Both the position numbers and the translations under genes were made by a program. From contig BQMF02000387.1 in assembly GCA_027922465.2 (NCBI GenBank), positions 1 to 64,000 of the forward strand: a stretch of 64,000 nucleotides of DNA, read 5' to 3'. Of this stretch, positions 56,662 through 64,000 are shown one piece after another. The notes beneath the pieces were generated by a model. That model saw only the letters and a program-made list of their open reading frames with translations. It did not search any database and had not been told where the DNA came from. The stretch comes from Turritopsis dohrnii. Its lineage: Eukaryota > Cnidaria > Hydrozoa > Anthoathecata > Oceaniidae. How positions within the stretch are numbered: the stretch's first letter is position 1; each line of letters opens with the position of its first letter.

Positions 56662-58192
56662 CCGTTTTTATACTGAGACGTAAATTACGTCCAGACGTAA
56701 TTTACGTCTGAAGAAAAGTTTCGTCCATCAGTGTAAAACCGGTTTTTTACAAAATTTTGTCCTAACTTTCATCCGTCTACTTTTGCTTAACTTTCATCCG
56801 TCTCAGACGTAAGTTTCGTCTTCCAGACAGAAGAAAGTTTTAAAAACATCGTCCAGTATAAAAACGTAAAATGTAAAAACATCGTCTGCTCAAAAAAACC
56901 GAATTTATACTGACGAAAGAAATCTAATAGGACGAAAGTTACGTGAAAGATTTAACAGTATAAAATCGATGTAAAAGTTCATGACGGACGAAAAAATAGC
57001 AAACATTTGTAAATTTTGTCTACTTATAACTTTCGTCGAAACGATGCAAGTTAGAGCTTAGTCGAATGAAAGTGATCATACTTTCAGAAATTTTTAAAGT
57101 GTGACACGAGCTTTCTTAAGTGTAGATCAGACCTTAGCAATGAAATCGAACGTTTTTTGTAAACAACACTTTAACGTAACATTATAATATAACAGTATAA
57201 CATGACTGAAAACTGCAACAAAGAAGAGGTGGAAAAGTTTGCTGAAGTGTTGGCCGATCCATCAAACGAGTATGTGTTGTCTCTAGAAAGGTTGGCGCTT
57301 AAAAAATCGTCAAACAATGAAGTTTATGAGCATGTTAAGCGAAGCTTCGAGGAAGAGATTGGAAAGAAAGATTTTAAAGAAATAAATGAAAAGAACAATT
57401 TCAAAGACAAGAAAGGAATGTTGGTAAGCTATAAAGCACTAGACACGTCCATTGAAAGGCTTAGAAATAAATTCAAATCGCCGAAATCTGAATGGGTCAA
57501 GCTGAATGCACGCATTAAAAGGGGTAGTGGTCTAGCTCCATCGAAAGAACCACTTTGGTTTAAACATATCGATCCTGTCTTCACTGAAACTAACGAAGAA
57601 ATTCGATTGACTTCTTCTGCACTGGAGACATCTTTCGCACAGGACGACGACGAGTTTGAAGAAGATGGAGAGGAAGAAGAAGATGGAGACGATCCCCGAG
57701 ATGATAAAGAAGAAGAAACGGAAGTTGAGGATGATGAAGAAGAAGTTCCAGATGATAGGAATCGCGAGGATGCAGACAACCAGGAAGGTCACCAACAAGG
57801 AAAACGGAAAACCGTAGTTGCACCGCATAAAAAAGTGAAACAAGTTAGATCAAATAAGCAAGTCTTCGTCAAGTCTTCTTCGGTTATTTTTAAGCATGAA
57901 AAAAAAGTCCTCTGATGCGGCAACATCCATCTTGGCAATAAAAAAGATTCAAGTTTGTTTAATCCAGACGGAAGTTTCTTCTAACTTTCGTCTGGAAGTC
58001 AAAACTTTTGTCTGAAAAATGTATCCATTCGTCTGAATAAAACTTTCATCCGTCTACCGATTTTACGCTGACGCTTAAAAAAAAACTCGTCGACTGAGTA
58101 TTTTCTTTCGTCTGCCCGATTTTATACTGTCGAAGGATTTTTTCAGACGAATTATACGTCTTGACATAATTTACGTCTCAGTATAAAAACGG
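56662..58192. mobile_element. PIF/Harbinger-like element, 26-bp perfect inverted ends
   Basis: The ends CCGTTTTTATACTGAGACGT... and the exact complement at 58167-58192 match over 26 bp. The subterminal 250-300 bp on both sides are crowded with CGTCTG/CAGACG and AACTTTCATCCGTCT-type motifs in both orientations. One ORF of 237 codons lies between. TAA follows one base beyond the right end and TAT precedes the left end, so a 3-bp duplication is possible but not clean. The Myb/SANT-like ORF fits the accessory protein of PIF/Harbinger. The DDE transposase is absent, so mobility would need help in trans. Confidence 0.7.
57202..57915 (+). CDS. Myb/SANT-like protein with acidic tract (transposon accessory)
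   Basis: An uninterrupted 237-residue frame from an ATG. Residues 1-125 look like a divergent Myb/SANT or MADF-type DNA-binding domain, with conserved-looking spacing around LRNKFKSPKSEWVKLN and KRGSGLAPSKEPLWF, followed by IDPVFTETNEEI. Residues 148-195 are almost entirely acidic. The C-terminus is lysine-rich (KRKTVVAPHKKVKQVRSNK), a likely nuclear signal. In PIF/Harbinger elements such a protein helps the transposase enter the nucleus and bind the ends. That role is inferred from domain type and from its position between inverted repeats. Confidence 0.65.
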   Translation: MTENCNKEEVEKFAEVLADPSNEYVLSLERLALKKSSNNEVYEHVKRSFEEEIGKKDFKEINEKNNFKDKKGMLVSYKALDTSIERLRNKFKSPKSEWVKLNARIKRGSGLAPSKEPLWFKHIDPVFTETNEEIRLTSSALETSFAQDDDEFEEDGEEEEDGDDPRDDKEEETEVEDDEEEVPDDRNREDADNQEGHQQGKRKTVVAPHKKVKQVRSNKQVFVKSSSVIFKHEKKVL

Positions 58193-59987
58193 CTAATGTT
58201 TTTATTGTCAAAATTGCAATAGCCCTAGCATTAAGAAGTGGAAGCCCAGAGCACTTTGGTTTTAATAGATACTTAAGTCAGAATAAAAATCTGGATTATA
58301 CACACGGTTTTAGTAATCGCTTGCAAGTTGGGGCCAGACCATTTTACAATGTTGAGATACCTTGCAAATTAAAAAAGTTATCCAAGCAATTTATGTACCT
58401 TTGGATAATTTACTTAAATAAAATGTCCTGCAAGAAAAGGAAATAGCATACAACAATTTGATAAAAAAAAATTGAAAACTTTTACTATTCGCAAAGCATT
58501 TGATTTAGTCTCAAGAAATTGAAAAACTCGAAAAATCCAACAAGCCGAATAATAGCTATGTACATGTCAAAGTACAGAAAAGCAGGCGTATCACCCTAAA
58601 TCATTTGTGAGACGCCACGTTCATAAAAAAAGTATATATGGTCCAAATTAATTATCTTTTTTAATTCAAAATCTAATTTTATGTGCTATTGTCTTCTGGC
58701 GCAATATGAAATATGAGTAATACGTTTCGCTACCTTATTATGTTTTTATAAGATAAGATAAGAAATATTATGCAACTTTGTAATACCATGCCTTTCTATA
58801 TGAGGTGGTCTTTGTTGGTAATGGCATTCATAAGAAAGTTATGGAAGCCCTTATAACTCAATACAAGTGTTAGGACAAGATAAATAAGAAGAAAAGTATA
58901 AATAAGGATGTCGTCAAAACATAGCTATTGCATTATGTGAACAATGCACAATTTGAAAATTAACCTTGAAAGGTTATATTGCACAAAAACTAAAACACCA
59001 ACGCGAAATATTAATATTACTATGCGCAAGAGAAATTACTATGGTGCAATAAAACGGTAAACATTGACTTAACATTAAACTATTTAAAATGACATTTAAA
59101 CTTACGCAGATTTACAATGCATCATGCTAATGCTACCTAAATCACATGATTTAAAAGCCGACAAATAAAACTTCTTCAAGCATGCATAATATGACGTCTT
59201 GATAGACCAGGAATTTACGTCGCAATAGCTATCGCTTCACTTTTAAATTGAAAATCTATGACACGGGGATGTTAAAAAATGATGAAACTTTCAAATTTAT
59301 GACCTCTGTTAGGTCTCACTGCAGATATACGGGAATTATTGAAAGATATTATTAGTTCCTGTGTGATGAAAACATGAAACAGGAAATAAGTAGCGTTGAA
59401 ACATTTGGCTACAAGTTGGTTTTCAATACGTGACAGTTAATACACGGTCAACCTTACTCATCCGGCACAAGATGTCTTTTAGACGTCTACATGAAATCTA
59501 AGTTACGTCTTTAGAAAGACGCCTATCTAAAGCATCTTTTAGACGTCTTGAAAAATCTAAGTCGTCTTTAAAAGTACGTATTTTAGTGGCACTTCCAAGA
59601 CGTCTTTTAAAAGTCTTAAAAAAGACATCTTTCTCAAGACATATTAAAGACATCTTTAATATGTCTTTTTTTATTCTTCCCCGCTTTATTATGGGGCGCC
59701 GCACTGGACATTATTAGGTTTATATAATCACATGGGATCATTCTATTAAAAAAGTCGTGCATGTTTGTTATATACGTTCCAAACTTTTTTGTAACCTAAC
59801 ATATAAAATATATCTATGCTATTGTTTCCTAAATCTGGTCGATTTGATTAATACAAGTTTTACATAAACACTCTAAGTTTTTGATATTTGTTTTATGATT
59901 TTGAATAGAATGTTTTTGCATAAAAAAATATTGATGGTGAACTCTACAATATAAGTTCTAATATGCATTGCGAAGCATGTAGATCAC
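58193..59987. other. Noncoding-looking stretch with palindromic AGACGTCT repeats
   Basis: No coding exon was recognised. At 59465-59680, AGACGTCTTTTA and its variants (GTCTTTTAGACGTC, AAGACATCTTT) recur on both strands about ten times, giving a hairpin-rich patch of unknown origin. Confidence 0.5.
59465..59680. repeat. AGACGTCT-rich palindromic patch
   Basis: Repeated AGACGTCT/AAGACGTC units alternate with AAAATCTAAGT. It ends with TATTAAAGACATCTTTAATA, a 20-bp palindrome at 59643-59662. Confidence 0.7.
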
Positions 59988-60038
59988 GTGACCGATCATG
60001 TGACTAGCCATGCGATAAATATTCAAATGCAAGCAAAC

Positions 60039-60350
60039 ATGGCTGAAAGGTCTTTGATGTCAGAAATTGCAGATTTATTGTTAAATATAGAATCTTTGTT
60101 TGGTTTAAATTATACTGATCCGACCCTAGACGAGGCAGAGGTTCTATTTGAAAGGATAAGAGATGCATCCGAGTTCATAAATAGCATGTCTTCTGACACT
60201 CAAGAAATTGAAGTCGATCATATAACAGACATATTTACTGGTGAGCTTTTAGAGATTTCCAATCTTCCCGGTAAAACACAATTTCAGGAAGTATTGAACA
60301 GGTCCGCCTTCATCTGCGACAATCTACAATTGTTTTTGAGAAGATTTTGA
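60039..60350 (+). CDS. Small acidic helical protein, unknown
   Basis: A 103-residue frame starts at the ATG in AAACATGGC, a good context; the in-frame GTG at 59988 gives 120. The protein is leucine- and acid-rich with a coding-like composition: ADLLLNIESLFGLNY, then DEAEVLFERIRDASEFINSM, and an FICDNLQLFLRRF end. It has no signal peptide or membrane segment. It may be a whole small gene or the first exon of a larger one. I do not recognise the family. Confidence 0.5.
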   Translation: MAERSLMSEIADLLLNIESLFGLNYTDPTLDEAEVLFERIRDASEFINSMSSDTQEIEVDHITDIFTGELLEISNLPGKTQFQEVLNRSAFICDNLQLFLRRF

Positions 60351-60550
60351 TCAATAATCATCAAACGTTAGGTATGGTGCTTGTAGTAAGCTTAATTTGT
60401 AAACAAATCATGAAAAACTTATTATTATTCACGAATTAATTCTTACTTTTACTTTAGTCTCGCATTTCAACTGCCCAGGTGCTTACACTGGCGAAAGAGG
60501 ACAGCCAAAATTCGAGAATTTTATTAGGGCCCGTTAGGGCCTGATATAAG

Positions 60551-60587
60551 ATTTCATTATGCCGAATGGACTTGTATTTGTTACAGG
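60551..60587 (-). repeat. 37-bp direct repeat, distal copy
   Basis: ATTTCATTATGCCGAATGGA followed by CTTGTATTTGTTACAGG. It matches 60933-60969 at 35 of 37 positions. Confidence 0.9.
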
Positions 60588-60716
60588 TGTCCTTTCAAGG
60601 GAAAGGATCTTTATTGTGAAACAAGCAAATTATAAGAGGGGTTTCCAGAGTGAGAAATGAGACTGAAATATATGTTTAACTAGCGTTTATTACTTCATGA
60701 ACAAAATATATGATTT

Positions 60717-60778
60717 CTACTTTTTCCTCCATCGTCCACTACGATAACCACCACCACGATTTCCACCACGATGTGCAC
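60717..60778 (-). CDS. RGG-box terminal exon candidate
   Basis: On the minus strand an acceptor (CTGTAAATAG) is followed at phase 1 by AHRGGNRGGGYRSGRWRKK and a stop. AATAAA lies about 30 bp beyond the stop. Arg-Gly-Gly boxes bind RNA and are targets of arginine methylation. This could be the last exon of a host RNA-binding protein with the retroelement in its intron, or a gag-like exon of the element itself. Only 19 codons support it. Confidence 0.4.
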
Positions 60779-60861
60779 CTATTTACAGAGAATAAGAAAT
60801 ATTAGTTTTTTGCGTGTAAATAAGTTCATTGATTTCCTTGTGGGAGGTTGTAAGGGTGGGA

Positions 60862-60940
60862 AATGAAATCGGCTTCTGATTTTATCTCATAAAATCAGAA
60901 TTTTATATCTATTTCGGTAAAATCCGAAGCCGATTTCATT
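60862..60940. repeat. Double hairpin next to the recombinase stop
   Basis: AATGAAATCGGCTTC (60862-60876) pairs perfectly with GAAGCCGATTTCATT (60926-60940). Inside it TCTGATTTTA pairs with TAAAATCAGA (60875-60899). It overlaps the proximal 37-bp repeat. Confidence 0.88.
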
Positions 60941-60969
60941 ATGCCGAATGGACCTGTATTTATTACAGG
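60933..60969 (-). repeat. 37-bp direct repeat, proximal copy
   Basis: Ends four bases from the recombinase stop codon (60973-60975). On the minus strand it contains CCTGTAATAAATACAGG, itself a small inverted repeat. Confidence 0.9.
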
Positions 60970-60972
60970 GCC

Positions 60973-61920
60973 TTACGGCAGGACATCCTTGTTCAAAGCT
61001 GCTGAAAGCAATGTAGTTTGATATTGCTGGCCTGGGCTAATAATCGTTTTGTGGTAATGTCTTTGCCAGACCGATTCACACTCCCAGTTTCCCATTTTAA
61101 GAATTTCCTTAATAGGGGTGCCTAAGATCTTTCCTTTAGAAGAGGTGGCACCACGGACCGAGTGTGCCTGAAAAATACTAGTGTTTATTCCTGACATGGC
61201 TAATGTTTCTTTAATCCATCTTGCTATTGTGGGGGTGCTTGCTGGCCCATGTGGTTTTACATGACACAACAATAACTGAGAGTGATTGTTTGATCTCCAT
61301 GTTTGAGTTACCTCTAAATAATGCTCTAGGGTTGTGTATGGGCATAAATCTGTATCATGGGGAAAAGGAAAAAATTTTATCGGTGGCGGATTCTTCCCCT
61401 GCTTTGAATGTTTGACAGTTTTCCCTAGTTAAAATTTGTATTCTTGGTTGGTTTTAGTCATAAATCTTATGTCAAGGATTTTTAACTCTGATGATCTGGT
61501 TGTAGCTGTTAGTGCTAGCAGTTTAAGAGTTAGCTCTTTAGCGCTTAACTCCACATAGGGTGACATCTTTTTTAGTTGTAGAAGTACTCGTTCTACATCC
61601 CACACTGATGTATACCTAGGTTGCGGTGGTCTTTCGTTAGAGACTCCTTTTAATAGGGCAACTACTTTCGGATGTGTTCCTACTTTATATCCTTCTATGG
61701 GCTCGTGAAACGCTGATATTGCTGATCTATGATTGTTGATGGTACGATATTCATATTTTTGAGAATAAAGGTCTGCCAAATAATTTAGTATAATGTCTAA
61801 AGAGCACTGAAGTGGATCAGCTTGTTTTTGATTACACCAGCTACTAAATTTCGTCCAGGCTGAATGGTAATTGCGTCTTGTTCCCTCCCTCCTAGATTTT
61901 GAGATAAGTGTGGTAGCTTG
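60973..61920 (-). pseudogene. DIRS-type tyrosine recombinase with one internal stop
   Basis: Translation from about 61920 gives an N-terminal core-binding-like region (SRREGTRRNYHSAWTKFSSW, then YRTINNHRSAISAFH). The catalytic part has TTRSSEL (first Arg), HSVRGA (His-x-x-Arg) and WQRHYHK (Tyr), so all classic catalytic positions are present. A single TAA (61429-61431) interrupts the frame between the first Arg and the His, and the same frame continues past it to the stop at 60973. The 5' end overlaps the end of the RNase H frame in a different frame, as in DIRS elements. In life it would join the circular cDNA into the genome. Confidence 0.78.
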
Positions 61921-62568
61921 TTCTGAAATTCCTTTTGTTTTGCTTTCTTCCCTGACACAAGCCATGCTGCTAGATGCAGTGTCTGGTTCTGAATTAGTGG
62001 GTGGTTGTTCCCTTCTGGGTTTGTGAGCAGATGATTGGTTTGAGGTAGAAGGACTGGACTTCTTATTGACATTTCCAGAAGGAGAGGATACCATGTCTGA
62101 GATGGCCATACTGGTGTAACAATGATCATGTTGTTTTGATGATATGATGTTTTCGCTAGGGTTTTCCCTATTAGATTGAACGGCGGGAATGCATAGGGGA
62201 ACATTTTTGACCTGTTTTGGGAGAATGCATTTGTTCCTAAGCTCTTGGGGTCTCTCTTCCAGCTTATGTATAAGGGAAGTTGATGGTTTAAGAGTGATGC
62301 AAATAGGTCTATTGTCGGGATGCCTACTTTTTGACATATTTCCTGAAATGTCCTTGGGTTTAGTCTCCATTCGCTGGAGTTCTTTTGTCTCGATTCCCAG
62401 TCCACTACTACGTTTAGTTCTGAGGGGATGTATTCCGCTGTACAGGTTATTCCCTTGTTCAAAAGATATGACCATATCGATTTCGTGATTCTTGTCATTT
62501 CTGGGTTCTTGGTTCCACCCATGTTTACTAGGTAGGCTAATGCGCAAGTGTTGTCGATTTGTCGATGT
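61797..62568 (-). CDS. DIRS RNase H second half and connection region (shifted frame)
   Basis: This is the continuation of the RT frame after the frameshift. It opens with IDNTCALAY (an Asp of the RNase H site) and MGGTKNPEM, then CTAEYIPSELNVVVDWESR (the last acidic site of the domain), then GIPTIDLFAS, FPYAFPPFNLIGK and VWPSQTWYPLL, the conserved stretch between RNase H and the recombinase in DIRS elements. It ends at a stop at 61797, overlapping the recombinase start by about 120 bp. Confidence 0.75.
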
Positions 62569-63996
62569 TACTTGTTTGTCCCTGGTGAATGTTTTCACTG
62601 CATATTCTACTGCTATCAGCTCTAGCATGTTTATGTGGAGATGTCTTTGTTCCTGACCCCATGCTCCCCCTGTGGATATTTCCTGACAACCAGCTCCCCA
62701 CCCTTGCATTGATGCATCTGATGATATCACCAGTTCTGGGGGTTTCATGGTTATGGCCTTCCCATTGTGGGTGGTTATGTTCTCTATCCACCAATGTAGT
62801 TCCAGACGTGCCTCCCGTTTTAGGGTTATCACTGCCTCGTATGGTAAGTTTTTGTTCAGGGCTATCATCTGTTCCCTTTGCAGGTTCCTTAATTGTAAAG
62901 GCGCTGGGGTGAATGCTGGACTGGTAGCTCTGAGTTTCCCGATCAGCTTTGCAAGACTTCTGAGAGTTATGGTTTTGGTTTTCAGTGTTTTTTTGCATAA
63001 GTCTGTCAGTTTTGTTATTTTTTCTGTCGGAATGGATAATGTCAAAGTTTTGCTGTTGATCATCACTCCCAGAAACTCTATTTCTGTTGTCGGTGTGACC
63101 ATCGACTTTTCGTAGTTGATCACAAACCCCAGAGCTTCCAGTAGATGGAGGACAGAGTCTCGCGCCATCAGTATTTCTTCCAGCGATGAGCCTACTATTA
63201 GCATGTCGTCTATGTATATTATCATGCGGATATTCAACCTTCTCAGTATTGTGATTGGGATTCTTAGTAACTTTGTGAATATCCTGGGGCATGGGCCTAG
63301 ACCAAACATTAGACAAATGAACTCGTACAGGTTTCCTTCCCATAGAAATCGAACATGTTTCCTGGATTTTTGGTTTAAGGGGACTACATAATATGCGTCT
63401 TTTAGGTCTATTTTTACCATGAAGTCGTTTGTTTTTAATATATTTTTTAAATCTTTCAGAGACTCCATTTTGAATTTTTGATAGGGTATGTTCTCGTTCA
63501 GATGTCTCAGGTTAATGACGGGTCGATATTTCCCTACTTCTTTCTTTTCTCTTAGGAAGATGCTGCTTACAAATTGATTTTGTACAGGCTTTACTTTTGT
63601 TATGGCTCCTTTGTCTAACATATTTCGAACTTCTTTTGACAGAATGTCTTTTTTGTGTTTTTCCATTTGTATTTGTGGAGGAGCATGTTTTTGTTGTGGT
63701 GTTGTAAAGAAGGGTATCTCCCACTCCAAAACTATGGAGAGTATTTCTGGGTTTGATGTGATTTTCCGCCATTGGGTTTGGAAATGTTTCAATCTTCCTG
63801 CTATGGGGATGTTCTTGTATTTTATCTCTGGGAATAATTTTTGAATTATTGGGTGAACATGGCTTCTTAAATTTTGTTCTCTGGGAAGCATGTTCGACAA
63901 AGGAGTGTGTGGATGGAAAACTAGAGGTCTTACCTCTGTTTTGGTTGTTAGAATCTGTTCTTGAGATGAAGCGTCCGACTTTTGGCCCCCCACCAT
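62567..63996 (-). CDS. DIRS-type reverse transcriptase and RNase H start (partial, frameshifted)
   Basis: The frame is open from the window edge. Residues from 63996: KYRPVINLRHLN (about 156-167), KIDLKDAYY motif A (195-203), FGLGPCPRIF (231-240), the catalytic IYIDDMLIVG (260-269), FLGVMIN (308-314), and an RNase H start with ISSDASMQGWGA (424-435) and MLELIAVEYAV (457-467). At about residue 475 the sense reading leaves this frame. An 8-bp tandem duplication (TTGTCGAT at 62551-62558 and 62559-62566) sits exactly there. Upstream gag sequence lies beyond the window. Confidence 0.82.
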
Positions 63997-64000
63997 GTGA

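Larger units (their letters stand above)
60551..64000 (-). mobile_element. DIRS/Ngaro-type tyrosine-recombinase retrotransposon, 3' part
   Basis: On the minus strand the order is reverse transcriptase, RNase H, tyrosine recombinase, then a 37-bp direct-repeat pair (60933-60969 and 60551-60587) around a hairpin. This is the order of the YR retrotransposons. The direct repeats just after the recombinase stop resemble the split direct repeats of Ngaro/PAT elements, while DIRS proper has inverted ends. The left terminus and gag lie outside the window, so the subgroup stays open. One frameshift and one stop make this copy defective. Confidence 0.75.

Noticed and set aside
57429..57843. Antisense frames of 77-116 codons opposite the Myb/SANT-like gene
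   Set aside because: They are serine/leucine-rich shadows of the GAA/GAT acidic tract on the coding strand.
62189..63844. Several plus-strand frames and off-frame minus-strand frames in the retroelement
   Set aside because: They lie opposite or out of register with the clear RT, RNase H and recombinase motifs.

Overview
The window is A+T-rich nuclear DNA from a multicellular animal. The evidence is spliced genes with GT/AG introns, Frizzled-type cysteine-rich domains behind signal-peptide exons, a SAM/HECT ubiquitin-ligase family, a tRNA-derived SINE, and many DNA transposons plus a tyrosine-recombinase retroelement. Together these suggest an invertebrate, perhaps a cnidarian or mollusc. The sequence alone does not settle the phylum.

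Layout. 1-1.5 kb: a minus-strand gene running off the left edge (signal-peptide exon, Frizzled-like CRD exon, small exon, and a further coding-like frame at the edge). 1.5-13 kb: gene-poor, with a SINE, MITEs and old interspersed repeats. 13.4-17.1 kb: a minus-strand multi-exon gene of unknown family, with a hAT-type element (17.6-20.3 kb) on its 5' side. 21.8-23.6 kb: a cluster of Tc1/mariner-type non-autonomous elements, one with a decayed transposase tail. 24.9-26.5 kb: a second, apparently complete two-exon gene for a secreted or membrane-tethered Frizzled-like CRD protein, paralogous to the first. 27-45 kb: mostly repeats, with one striking structure. A 568-bp segment carrying a candidate exon (29.3 kb) recurs at 38.6 kb, where it sits exactly between two 90-bp direct repeats.

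45.3-50.9 kb holds the main discovery. It is a complete-looking 5.63-kb DNA transposon with long terminal inverted repeats, palindromic subterminal arrays and a TATATA duplication. It encodes two convergent proteins: an integrase-fold DDE transposase of IS3 type (closest to what is called IS3EU), and a spliced SAM / ubiquitin-like / HECT E3 ligase-like protein with the catalytic cysteine position kept but one frame break.

51-60 kb: more MITEs, plus a 1.5-kb element with perfect 26-bp inverted ends and a Myb/SANT-like ORF (PIF/Harbinger-like, lacking its transposase). 60-64 kb: a small single-exon ORF, an RGG-box terminal exon candidate, and on the minus strand the 3' part of a DIRS/Ngaro-type retrotransposon (reverse transcriptase, RNase H, tyrosine recombinase), broken by one frameshift and one stop.

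All coordinates and splice sites were read by eye. Family assignments rest on motif recognition, not searches.
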